This document shows positions 22,701-33,278 of a stretch of 64,000 nt of DNA, one piece after another. The notes under the pieces are model-generated. The model did not search any database. It was not told the origin of the DNA and worked only from the letters and a program-made list of their open reading frames with translations. The DNA comes from Ottelia alismoides (taxonomy: Eukaryota; Streptophyta; Magnoliopsida; Alismatales; Hydrocharitaceae). The stretch covers positions 62,001 through 126,000 of the forward strand of contig JAZKJV010010626.1 in assembly GCA_037367405.1 (NCBI GenBank), read 5' to 3'. Within the stretch, counting starts at the first letter, position 1. Each line of letters opens with the position of its first letter. A program made the translations under genes and the position numbers.

Positions 22701-22956
22701 TACACTATAAAGTTGGTTTTATTGGATTTGAAGTTAGTATAAAATATATACAAATAGGTGAAATATGGAGAATATACAGGTGATTTGTACACGTGAAATT
22801 GGCTTTTTATTTAATGCAAATATGAATGCTAAAATGCAGATGTTATGCTTGCATGCATGAATGCTAATTATGCAATATAAGTGGAAATATGCATCTAATT
22901 ACTCGGGAACAAAGCTCTATTTTCGACTTTTAGAGTGATGAATCACATATTCATCA
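19729..22956 (-). repeat. L 3' LTR (3228 bp)
   Basis: Plus strand TGACGAAGCGAAAATC ... CACATATTCATCA. It contains a GC-rich block (20960-21300), a 16-bp near-perfect hairpin with a 1-bp loop (GACATGTGGCGGCTCC/GGAGCGGCCACATGTC, 22060-22093), the palindrome CTCGTCTAGACGAG (22186-22199) inside an AAGTTG...CAACTT pair, and a strong splice donor on the minus strand (CTGCAG|GTAAGTACTC, intron base 21556). Frames of 105-210 codons over the GC block overlap each other on the minus strand and look like composition effects. Confidence 0.9.
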
Positions 22957-22975
22957 ACCCCCTATACTTAAACCT
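22957..22975 (-). promoter_or_regulatory. L polypurine tract
   Basis: Minus strand TTTAAGTATAGGGGGT directly before the 3' LTR start TGATGAATATG. It primes plus-strand DNA synthesis. Close relatives of this box recur four times at 24465-24840. Confidence 0.75.
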
Positions 22976-24464
22976 TGCTCGTCCCCGAGCAGCTAAATGA
23001 AATGCAAGAGTGAAATGATTTTGGGTTCCTTACCAAGGTCATGAACAAAAGTTGAAAATGGAGATTGACTCGACCTTTGGATTAATTGTGTGGCGGAACC
23101 TTATTTGGACCTGAACTTAAGACCTAACAGACTTCAAGTTCCACAAGTCTTCTATTCAAGACGCCTCAACAGTCAGGTCAGAACAAATCCTCAAACACAA
23201 ATTTCTGATGACTATGATTCTTACTTGTACTGTGTAAGTGAAATGTAACTCTCCACATCAGAAATGGCTCAGAAACAACCTCCTCTAACAAGGTAACTCA
23301 ATAACCCGATCCAGTGACTCTTTCCTCGAGGAGCGGGGTATTCCCTTCTAAGTTCAAGTGCGACCAACTCAAGAGGAGGGGGTAGAGAAAAGAATGGACG
23401 GTAGCCAGTGTAGCTACCTATCCTGGGATGCCTGACCAGTGTAGCCAAGTCATCCAGCTGCATTTTCTTTTCTAATATACATACTCCGACAGGTTTTTTT
23501 TCTTTCACTTGGACCTGTCTGATTTTTTGGAGTTTTTGCATTTTTTTCTCTTTTTTTTCCTTTTCTTTTTTTTGAACTATATACAAGGTGCAGCATGTAC
23601 ATCAGGAGTTTTTCCTCTTGAACCAATAGACTATCCCTCTTTTGAAGCATTATTGCAACCCACAACATCCTGTCCTTAGATGTCAACACCACCAGACTAG
23701 GTTGAGATGCACTACCCTCCCTAGAGGAGGACGGATGTTTCCACCCGTGTGCTACTCCAAGCTAAAGGATTCTACCTCCTCACCACCTCATCAATGAAGA
23801 GCTACGTGCATTGTGCTTGTCCAAGTTAGGTCACTGTCTATAAGAATCATACGTATGCACGAGATATTCTACTTAGACTAATCAAGATGACATGTGAACA
23901 TAGACTTGCGGACTCAAAGAATTAAGTCACTTGACCTGAGAAATCTTAACTCCAGTTCCTGTAAGGTTCCTATGAAATTAGGTGGATTAAGGCCAAATCA
24001 AGTCCATCCTCAATATCTACTCATAACTTGGTTCAAAACCCACTAGCTTTTCACCTTGCATATGCAAGATATGCAGATGAGATGCAGATGTCATGCTATG
24101 TAGATGAATGTAAATGCAAGACTCTTTTTTTTTTCGATTTTCTTGAATGCAAGGATGATATGCAAGAGTAAATAAGAAGCCTATTTTTTGTTGTTTTTGT
24201 TTTTGTTTTTCAGAAACTTTGGTATACCTCCTATTTTACAACAATTTACAAGAGTTTATAAGTATTATACAAGTTATACAAGTGTTATACAATATACAAG
24301 TATACATGTTTTTTCAATTTTTTACAAAAGATTTACAAGTATTATACAAGTACAATTTTTTTTTCAATTTTTACCCACCCGTAGTTATTGCAAAAATATA
24401 TACAAAAAGTACGCAAAAATACGCGAAAGTACGAGCTATGGGTAAAGTATATATGTAATATATA
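22976..24464. other. L interior 3' of gag-protease, non-coding
   Basis: In a complete gypsy element, reverse transcriptase and integrase would sit between the protease and the 3' LTR. Here I find no YVDD/FLDD-like box, no zinc-binding HHCC motif and no long frame. 24180-24450 is rich in TACAAG/TATTATACAAG words, which produce tyrosine/isoleucine-rich chance frames. 23270-23690 on the minus strand gives a lysine-rich frame from an A-rich run. Confidence 0.6.
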
Positions 24465-24840
24465 CACGTCCCCCTATACTTAGCGTGTGCTATGTCCTCA
24501 GAGCACGAAAAGCGAGGAAAAAAACAAAGCTCGTGCTAAGCGTAGGAGAGCTAAAATAACAAAAAGGTATAGAAGTCGTCCTGCCCCCCTATACTTAGGC
24601 TCTGACAGCCTAAGTGTAGAAGAATAACAAGAATGGGGCGGACGAGGTTAAGAGGGAAAAATGGAGGAGTATATACACGGCGGACATCGGTCCCCCCTAT
24701 ACTTAGGCTCTGGTCAACCTAAGTATAGGACAAGAGTGAGTGTGAGAACCGATGAGATCTAGAAAATATACATCGAATGGTGAAGAGACTCGGGTCACTC
24801 TCCCCCTATACTTAAGATCTGATCATCCTAAGTATAGCCA
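24465..24840. repeat. Array of four PPT-like hairpin units in L
   Basis: Four times in under 400 bp the plus strand shows CCCCCTATACTTA(G/A), at about 24471, 24588, 24693 and 24802. In the last three it is followed 10-20 bases on by the inverted partner CCTAAGT(A/G)TAG, so each can form a stem of about 10 bp. On the coding strand each reads like the true polypurine tract (TAAGTATAGGGGG). Related units recur in the relic at 53990-54410. Confidence 0.75.
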
Positions 24841-24932
24841 TAAAATGAAATGATATGGAGCCGGGGTGAGTGATTCGAATCACTGGGGAGGGAGGGGAAA
24901 TATATACAAGGAGAATTGAGAATATACATGGA

Positions 24933-27422
24933 TCAAGAAGGTCTGTGACGTACCTTCTTGCGGACGCGAGGAGGTGGATAATATACATATGTGTCGCTGT
25001 CGGAATCGTCCTCAGATGAATAATAGTGAGGTGTAGGGATCGTCCAACGAGGGTCGACACACGACTGCTTGCTTAGATAAGGCTTGAGAACAGCCGAACT
25101 GAGCTCACTCATATAAATCACCTTATCCAGACCAGATGAGGACTCCTCAGAAAATTCCTTCTCCGGTATGTTGAAGGAAACTTTCTTAGTCGGTTTTCTA
25201 GAACCTGAATCATTGAGAGGGAGATGAGAGCGACGCGCCTTGAGAGGTTCGGGGGAACATCTCGAGGAATCAATTCTCGACTTCCTCTCACTAGATAGCC
25301 GATTAGAAGAAGGAGCAACCGTGTTTTTATATGGAGTCAATTTAGTCTTGGTTGTTTCCTTTGAAGGTTTAGGGTGTGGTGCGGTGCTGACCATGGGTTC
25401 CTCATCAGACGAGTCACCATATATATTGGAATATTCCTGAAGGGTCAGCACGCGTCTCGAGAAAGTGCTAGTGATCTCAGTTGGCTTGGCATTATTAGGC
25501 TCTTGTATCGGATCACCGAAATGATCAAGGCAATCCACAAAGGTTGTGTCCGACTCAATGTTAGCTTCTGGTCGTGAGTCCTCCTTAGAAGCTGTCACGG
25601 TGGTGGTGCAAGCAGTTGATGAAGTGGAGGTGTGGGGAGTCTCTGATCCAACGGTCGTCCGGACAGTCGGTCTCTCAGGTGTAGCAGAGAGGTGGGACTC
25701 ATCTACCTCTCGATGGTCACGACTGTCAGCGGATGTGCGGGTCACCTTAGAGTAGAGTGTATCAAAGAATGAGTGAGGTCGAAGCGCTTCCAATGCTGTA
25801 AAATCGATTTCCCGAGTCTCGCAATCTATAGTCGCCTTAGCCAAGGCTAAGAACGGCTTCCCGAGAATAATCGGAGACTGGAAAAACTCTCCTCGGTGCT
25901 CAATGTCAATGATCGTGAAGTCCACCTGAAGTAAAGCACCTTGGAAAGTAACGATGACTGAAATATTTCCTCTCGACCGTTTGATGGATCGATCAGCCAG
26001 CTGAACAATCTCTCTTGACTTTCTAAGTGGCCTGAGTTTGAGCTTGTCAAACACAGAGGTCGGGAGGATATTTATCGGTGAGTCATTATCGATTCTTGTA
26101 TGGGTAAAGATGGTGTCTTTGATTTCACATTCAACTCGGGGCAATCGCTTCACTCTGCGGCTCTTGGTCTTTCTCCCCATCACCAAGGAGGAGGCCATAG
26201 ACACTATGTGTCTTTCAGTCCTTGTCCTCTTATTGTCCGTCCTCTTGGGCATCAATTTACTTCTCATAAATCGTTTGAGGTCGGGAAAGTGATCTATGGC
26301 CTTTATTAAGGGAAGATTAAAAATCAATTCTTCATCGAGTGCTTCCCTTAGGGTAGGGTCCAATTTTTTTAGGTCTTTTTCATTTTCAATTTTTATGTGG
26401 GTTTTTGGTTTTTCAATTTTTTTGGTATTTTGGGTGGATGCATGATCAGACTCTGGAATGGAGGGTAAGTGGTTAGTAGAAGAGGGAGGTAGAATGGACT
26501 CCAGCTGTACAAAAGGTGTGGGTTCCCTAATGCTTGCTTGATTTTCAACATCAGATCTACTTACTTCTTTTTCCACTATCATACCTAGGCTGGCCGAAAT
26601 TGAGTGCAATATTTCCATAACATCTCTCAACTCTTTACCAAATGATTCATTTTTCTTAATAAGTCTAGAGATGTCATCCTCCACAAAATTCTCATGACAA
26701 ATCATGGGAGAGTTCTGCTCAATTGGAGGATAATGCTGAGATATTTGGGTCTCATACTCAACTTACCTATACTCTGGCATGTAATCCTGGGTCGAGTATG
26801 GACCATCCGAATGACAGATATTGATCGAAGCCTCATATGATGAAACGAGGACTGATAAGTCTAGCTCATGAGTCCAATCTTGTGAATGTATAGGCTCTCC
26901 GAATGTGTGACATGAAGGCTGCTTAATGGAAGCTTGATCACTAAAGTCAATCAAGTCAGGGAAATCATGATGTACAAGCCTCTCCATTCGGGTTGTTTGA
27001 TCGACCAAGTTATGCCCTAAGGTCAAATCAGTATGTGTATATGTAAATGGTGGTATGGTCCCTACTTGAGGTGAGAATGAATTATGTGGGGGCATATAAT
27101 TTTGCCAATCATCTATCTCAGCAGTGGCTTGCTCTTCATTCGACTCTTTGATTCCTGCAAGCTCTCGAGAGTAAGTACAGTCAGCCCAAGATGGAAGTGG
27201 ATCCGGAGTGTTAGAATATGGAGTAGATGAGAAATGCGAAGAAGTGGAGAAGTCAGTCGAAGTTCTGACTTCGTAATCGGGTTGAGGTGGAACCGACTAC
27301 GGGTAAGGGTCTCCCGTGGATGGCGGAAGGTACATGGAAGAAGGAGAAGGCGAAGATGAACAGTATATGGTCGAGGAGGATTGACCAGAGGTCACATGGT
27401 ATTGGGACCAATATCCCGACAT
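24933..27422 (-). pseudogene. L gag-protease frame with two in-frame stops
   Basis: One frame runs from ATG at 27422 (MSGYWSQYHVTSGQ) to the stop at 24933, 829 codons, broken by TAG at 27297-27299 and TAA at 26763-26765. The protease lies near 26110-25800: the site reads RIDNDSPINILPTS, where the usual D(T/S/L)G is DND, then ADRSIKRSRGNISVIVTF and SPIILGKPFLALAKATID, the flap region typical of Athila/Tat proteases. The C-terminal third is Ser/Thr-rich and ends with a basic patch (RVRKKVRHRP). The N-terminus is Ser/Pro/Tyr-rich with no zinc knuckle that I can find. The TAA lies within AG|GTAAGT, so it could also sit at an intron start. Likely inactive. Confidence 0.75.
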
Positions 27423-28844
27423 CTTGAAGAGGAAAGGAAGAAGATTGATGTAGAAAACGTGCAATTACACAGGATAACGCACACGGGCAGACACAAAGAC
27501 AAACGCAAGAGCAAACTCCGAGTTCACACTCAACACGGTGAAGGACCCGAAACCGAGTCCGATTAATCTGGTTGAGTTTATCAGACAAGATAGCAAAGGT
27601 TACGCGGCCTATAGGGAAGTCGGCTCAGAGCCGGATGCGTCTTCCCTGTTTAACCTGTCGCCTAAGATACCGTCGGTCCTTCCTTTCTTCGCTCCTATCC
27701 CAAGTTGATGGATTCAAAGACCTGCCCCTATCTACCTGCAAGCAGGCGGAGGCTGACAAGGCCGGAACTTCACCCCGGGGGGTTATTGGCAACTTGTCGC
27801 GAAGTACCGCAATTTCGCCCCTATCTACCTGAGACAGACGGAGGCTACTTGGTACTAGTCAGTGAACCTTAATAAATTCAACTTGTGATATTTGCTAGGA
27901 TTAGTCGGAACGTGATATGGAAGGCGGGGATTTGAGCTCTATCTTAAGGTGTTCACACACACTCAAGTACCCTCACTCAGCCTGAAAACAAGGTCGGGGT
28001 TACTCTCCCGCAAGCAGATTTTCCAATTTTATTGATTTTTTTATCAATAATGTTAGCAGTCCCGATTTAAGTTAAGTTATCACTGGTTTAGTCCAATCCA
28101 CACAGCACGCTTAACGTCCAGTCCCAATTTCCGTTTAATTTAAGTTTGAAAAACAGAGGGGGAAATCGAGAAAAACCGATGCACGAAAAACGATGATGCG
28201 TATGCTGAGTTAAGAAGACTTACAGTGATCCCTTCGCTTTTATGCAGGATGCAAAACAAAATTGAAATTTTTACACTACATGCAAATGCAGACGAAAAAA
28301 TCCGCTCCTAGACAAGCAGTTCTATTAGCGAGTGAAGAACGGGTTGATTTGACTAGATTTGCGGTCTAAGTGCGTCTTTTATGTGAAGTGTGCTCTTAAA
28401 AGATTACGAGCACAAGCAAACCCTAGAATGGTTCGAGGAGCTGCTAGTGCAAGCCTAGTCTAAAAATTCAAACCACACAGCAGACAGGGACACGGTTTCA
28501 CTATGTTTACACTCGTGAGAACCCAAACGGGAACCGCTGTAAATGCAGACACTTTTTACAAGTTAACAAAAAAACTAAAATCTTTCTGGCTTCTCAACAG
28601 CCGACTTGATCCACGAATCGTCGGCCTCCGATGCACTTCGAGATGCGTGGACTTCAAGAAAGCCGCTTCAAGTCCACCGGGCCCTCGCACAAAAAGATAT
28701 AAAAATGTCAGAAAGAGAGAAATAAATAAATAAAAAAATTATTGAGAAAAAAATGGAATAATTACAAGGTTATTCGGGGATCAGACTACCCGAGTGATTG
28801 GAAAACCTAAATCTAATTTGTAAAATAATCCTAAGCCGTTTGCC
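27423..28844 (-). other. L 5' leader between primer site and gag
   Basis: 1.4 kb without a coding signal. It contains two near-identical words CCCTATCTACCTG (27726, 27821) associated with CAGGCGGAGGCT/CAGACGGAGGCT, suggesting a small degenerate duplication. Such long leaders are usual in Athila/Tat-type elements and normally carry the packaging signal; I infer that role only from position. Confidence 0.5.
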
Positions 28845-28862
28845 TCCCCGGCAACAGCGCCA
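28845..28862 (-). other. L primer-binding site (tRNA-Asp type)
   Basis: The minus strand reads TGGCGCTGTTGCCGGGGA, two bases inside the 5' LTR. It is the complement of the plant tRNA-Asp 3' end with one mismatch (T for C at base 7). This primer is characteristic of Athila-type gypsy elements. Confidence 0.85.
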
Positions 28863-28864
28863 TT

Positions 28865-31800
28865 TGACAAAGCGAAAATCTACCCTTTCTAATGTAATGT
28901 CTAATAGACTAGTGCGTTGCAGTCGGATAGATCCACGATCGATCAAAAATAACCGCAAACTCGATTAAATCGTCTAATTATATAACGCGCGGTTTGATGT
29001 TTGTTTAGCCTGGGCAAGCCCCAAGATCGACTCAAGGAGGCAAAGGAACAACTCGGGATCAAATTAGATGGATTAGATTGCGGTTTTCCAAGTGGATTTC
29101 TTTTTGTAATTTTTTATGCAATAGAAAATGCAGATGCACAAATATGGATGAATTATGTTATTAAGAAAATCAACAACTTAGCCTAATTTAATTTTAATAT
29201 GAAATTAATCCAAAATGACCAAATGATATTTTTTCTAAGAACCTAATCCAACAATGAATGGAAAATGTATTTTTTTGGGATTTTTGGGTTTAAAATGCAC
29301 AAATGAAAAATGCAAGCTTTTTTAGGACTTTTATGCAATTTTTCATGAAAATGTTATGCAAAAATAATGAAAATTTTGCTGGAAGTTAAACATGATGAAG
29401 TGAAGCTACACTAATATTTTTGAATTTTCTGACACTTTATGATTTTTTTATGATTTTTTTACTGAAATCAGAGCAATAACGAGTATTTAATTCCTAATAA
29501 AGCCACGAAATCAAATTATCAAGAGATTAATTTATCTTAAATAGATATTTTAATAAGGAATTTAGGAGACTTGAAATTTCTCAAAAATATTATTCGTGGA
29601 ATTAACTAAAAATCAACTACTGAAATCACTCTATAATTTATTTTATGCAAACGACAACTCCAATTTTGATGAAACTTGGACAGTAATTAAAGCACACTAA
29701 AAGGCATCATTCACAATTTTTTCACAATTTTTGGAGCAATAAACAACTATGTGCGAATTTCAGAGCGCAAATGGGTAAAATATCTTTGATTTTCGATATC
29801 CGATTTTTAATAAATTGTATGATGCTCACAAAAATGTAAATAAATAGCTCAAAGATAAGAAATTAAATGCTCTACAACATGCTATTTTTCATTAAATAAA
29901 TGACGCTAAATGACAGTCCAAATAAACGCTCAAAGTCAGGGGTCTTTTTGCAATACAGAAATTGAAATAAACAAATTCAAAGGTGCACAAGGGCGCTTCT
30001 GCAATTATAACAAACTTGACGGAATGAATATGCAAATTTCACAAAAAAATAAAGAAATAAATTTTTGACCTTTTGTTTTCTTCCCCCACAAGATAGGGCA
30101 CACGACAAGGAGAGCGGCTAGGGCTTGCGGGCGGCAACGCGATGGAGCAGCGCTGCGCGGGCGGTTGGGCGGCGCGCGCAGGGACGCGAGGACGGCGGTG
30201 CGGCTTGGCGGTGGAGCGGCGGAGGCGGAGGTGAGGCAGCCGCGGGGCTGGGCGCGTGGGCGGAGGCAAGAAGGTGCGGGGCCGGCGCGGTCTGATGATG
30301 TCGGCAGGGGGCGCGCGGCCGTCCCGCACGGGGCGCACGCGGGGATGGCTGGAGCTGGCGCAGGTGGACGGCGGTCGTGGCCGGGCGGCTGGCCTGCGGG
30401 GGCGGGCGTAGCCTGGAGGATGAGAACGGCTGCCACTGCACCTGCTTTGTTTTTTTCTATTTTTTTTCTTTTGTAATTTTTTTGATTTTTTGTAAACAGT
30501 AAACAATGATAGATAGTGGAATGAAGATATGGTGTGGATGAGATATTTGTGATTTGGAGGTTGTAAAAACAATGAAGATGGTGTTTGAAATGCGATGATG
30601 TTTGTGGTGATGCGATTTTTATGTGATGATGATAAAACAAGGAAGAAAATTTGTTAGATAAAAAAATTGACAAGAAAAGATAGAGTACTTACCTGCGGTT
30701 CGCCAGATTGTGGAGCTGCAGTGTGCGGCTTCCGATTGTGGCCTCGATCAGCTTGGCGAAAAGCCGAGAAGCTAGGCAATCTACTTGTGGAGGAATGCTA
30801 CGCGAATAAGGCTCGCGGATCTCACCAATAGCCGAAGATGGCTGGAACTCGTCGTCGCTCTACAGACTAAGGTTGTCGCTATCACCTCGACCTCTCTGGA
30901 GCTGGAATTCTTCTCACGAAATCGGCGGATGAAAAACAATGGTGGAGGATGATGGGAATAAAAAGGGAGAGGAGAGGGAAGTTGGAGAAGAGATGGAGAG
31001 AGTGGAGTAGTGGGGAGTTATTGGCTTGGAGTGGAAGAAAAGAAAGGGGAGAAGAGGTTAAAGGAAAATTAAATAAATAATTAATAAAATAATATAAGTA
31101 GGCTACTTAAAATAATTAAAATAGTAATAATAAAATAATAATAAAAATAAATCCGAAAATAATAAAATAAATTCAAAAATAATAAAATAAAGGGGTGACA
31201 TGTGGCGGCTCCAGGAGCGGCCACATGTCGCTCCTAGAAAATTCAAAAATTAAATGTAAACAAAAATAAAAAAGAAATAACAAAAGGGATTAAATCAAAA
31301 AGTGGTCAACACGAAAGTTGCTCGTCTAGACGAGATCTACAACTTTCGTGAAGGGCCGAAAATCAAAGGAAATCATCTGTACAAAAATGTATTTTTGGGT
31401 GGCACCTTATAGATATAAAATACCGCATTTTATCTTTTGTAATTTTTTTTGTCATTTTTAATAAGAGAAAAATTAAAATAAAGTTAGATAAAATATGAAA
31501 ATAATATTTACAACTTAATCTATTTTTTTGTATTTTTAATAATTAGGAAAATGAAATGTTAAAATACAGGGGTAAAACGGTCATTATGTACAATGTACAA
31601 AAAGGACCCAAAATCCAAGTTTTGCATACGAGCTCTGATTTTAATGAAATTGGTCTTGTTTCGAAGGTTTCTGAATGTATATTACTTTAAAGTGAGTAGA
31701 CCTAATTCGGAGGCTGTATGAGAGAGATATGTACATTTTAAGGTTGACAACTTCAAACTTGGATTGGGGTTTTATTGGTCAATTTTACAAGTTAGTATTT

Positions 31801-32092
31801 TTTTGATTTTTTTTCTTTATTAGTGTTAGTAATATATACACTATAAAGTTGGTTTTATTGGATTTGAAGTTAGTATAAAATATATACAAATAGGTGAAAT
31901 ATGGAGAATATACAGGTGATTTGTACACGTGAAATTGGCTTCTTATTTAATGCAAATATGAATGCTAAAATGCAGATGTTATGCTTGCATGCATGAATGC
32001 TAATTATGCAATATAAGTGGAAATATGCATCTAATTACTCGGGAACAAAGCTCTATTTTCGACTTTTAGTGTGATGAATCACATATTCATCA
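28865..32092 (-). repeat. L 5' LTR (3228 bp)
   Basis: Same length and layout as the 3' copy. In the first 400 bp I see scattered single-base differences such as GCG/GCA in the GATCGATC region and AGGGTCG/AAGATCG. Likely promoter: a TATATT box on the minus strand at 31092-31097, followed by a pyrimidine-rich stretch (30960-31060) resembling a transcript leader. A consensus splice donor CAG|GTAAGTACTC follows (intron base 30692). This copy would drive transcription. Confidence 0.9.
30683..30697 (-). promoter_or_regulatory. Conserved splice donor in L LTR
   Basis: CGCAG|GTAAGTACTC on the minus strand matches the plant 5' splice consensus over at least eight positions and is kept in both LTR copies (also at 21556) although bases just upstream differ. 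It suggests the L transcript is spliced in its leader. No acceptor was fixed. Confidence 0.45.
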
Positions 32093-32097
32093 AAGGG

Positions 32098-32460
32098 ATG
32101 TCAAGGTAATAGAGACTGTTCCTCTAGATGTCCTGAAAATAACAACTTAACTTGTCAAAAATAACATGATAGTTAAGTTCACGACATAGCTTCTATACAT
32201 ATAAAAGACCGAGAGGAAATGCAGGAGCACAATGAACGTCGATCAATCACAACTTGGAGTAGAAATTAACAATACCGACAACAGTAACTGGGGAATGGTC
32301 CCCATTAACAACTCGAACGGTATTTACAGAGGAAGACAATTGGGAAGACGTGAGCAAACTTTCTTCTCCTGTTAGATGGGTAGAATCTCCAAAGTCAATA
32401 ATCCATGCATGTTTGGAGGCAGAGATAGAATTTGCCACTGTACCTTAGGTAGTAGCTAGG
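32098..32460 (-). pseudogene. Copia H protease and start of GAG-pre-integrase
   Basis: The protease box reads HAWIIDFGDSTHLTGEE (32350-32410), where the usual DSGA is DFGD, so the active site is altered. VVNGDHSPVTVVG follows, the second conserved strand. Then comes CRELNYHVIFDKLSCYFQDI up to LYYLDIP at the left edge, where L inserted (AAGGG duplication 32093-32097). A TAG follows FQDI. Confidence 0.8.
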
Positions 32461-33278
32461 CTAGCAGTAGAAGATGAGGCGATATTATCGCGGACAGAGG
32501 AAAGCAGAGTCTTGTAGCAGCTGCCGCGGGCGAGCATATTCAGAAGCAGTAAATGAGGTTTGTACCCCTCCAGTTTGCTGAGCATATGTAAAGAAAGATA
32601 GCATCATAAGATGCTTCGTCATAGGCATTATTGGCATTAAGTTGCATGCCAAACGTTGCTCAACAACGATCAGAAGGGTGATCCTAGCGTCCACAATGCA
32701 CACACGCTGGATACCGAGCATTAGAAGAATCACTGTCGCGTCCATGTCCAGAATCACAACCCTGTCCTCCTTGCTAGTTTTGACTCCCTGTGTATCCTGA
32801 GGTGGTATAATGACTTTGTCATCTCTGTAAATGCGTGGATGGTAGAGTGCTGAACTTGAGCCTCTAGCTCTTGTAGTCGTCCGAAGATGGTCTCAATGGT
32901 GGGAAGAGTATCAACCATCAGAAACAGATCTTTCACAGGCTTATATTTTGGATTCAACCCTAAAAGAAATATGTAAACCTGCTATTCAGCACGTTATCCC
33001 ACCTGTTTATCACAGCATGCAGGCTGAAAAATAAGAAGCTCCTCAACTAGGCTCGTAAGAAGCATGTAGTACTCAATAAGGCTTGACTCTCCCTGAGTAG
33101 CAGACTAGATCCTTGTGTATATGTCAGAAAGATGAAACTTGGTCGTCTTCTGAGATTATGTGTGCTCAAGGATTTCCCACATCGCCTTGGCAGTGTCTTT
33201 GTAAAGAAGATTAGCAGCAATGTTTGGATCGATGTTGTTGAAGGATATGAGGAGATCCTTAAGCGCACCACGGAAGCG
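32461..33278 (-). pseudogene. Copia H gag C-terminal two thirds (broken)
   Basis: Minus-strand reading shows FRGALKDLLISFNNIDPNIA, AKAMWEILEHT, GESSLIEYYMLLTSLVEEL and FLLGLNPKYKPVKDLFLMVD, the UBN2-type capsid. Near 32663-32703 there is a zinc knuckle CVHCGR.DHPSDRC with a TAG inside it. At least five stops interrupt the frame. It breaks off at 33278, where an unrelated LTR-like block begins, so the N-terminal part of gag is lost. Confidence 0.75.

Larger units (their letters stand above)
19729..32092 (-). mobile_element. L: 12.4 kb non-autonomous gypsy-type LTR element
   Basis: Two LTRs of exactly 3228 bp (19729-22956, 28865-32092), a 5-bp target duplication AAGGG (19724-19728, 32093-32097), and a tRNA-Asp primer site (28845-28862) place the element on the minus strand. 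LTR ends are TG...CA. The 5908-bp interior has one gag-protease frame (24933-27422) and no trace of reverse transcriptase, RNase H or integrase. The primer site and the protease wording are those of Athila/Tat-type Ty3/gypsy elements. The LTRs differ at only scattered sites, so the insertion is fairly young. Confidence 0.9.
1195..33278 (-). mobile_element. Copia element H, outermost host of the nest, in three pieces
   Basis: One Ty1/copia element on the minus strand can be followed through two large interruptions. Gag and protease lie at 32098-33278. The GAG-pre-integrase strand is cut at 32098 by element L and resumes at 19728-19589 with the LLWHHCLGHPS motif. It is cut again by element D and resumes at 3920 with CKVFQFGKHHR, the usual continuation. 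Integrase, reverse transcriptase and RNase H run to about 1400, and the 3' LTR is 1195-1355. The 5' part of gag and the 5' LTR are missing: the sequence changes at 33279 to an unrelated LTR-like block. All domains carry stops, so the element is dead. Confidence 0.8.

Noticed and set aside
24188..24458. Tyrosine/phenylalanine-rich small protein
   Set aside because: Produced by TACAAG/TATTATAC repeats; two overlapping frames give the same composition.
28845..28862. A tRNA gene at the L primer site
   Set aside because: Only the 18-base 3' tail complement is present; no cloverleaf upstream.
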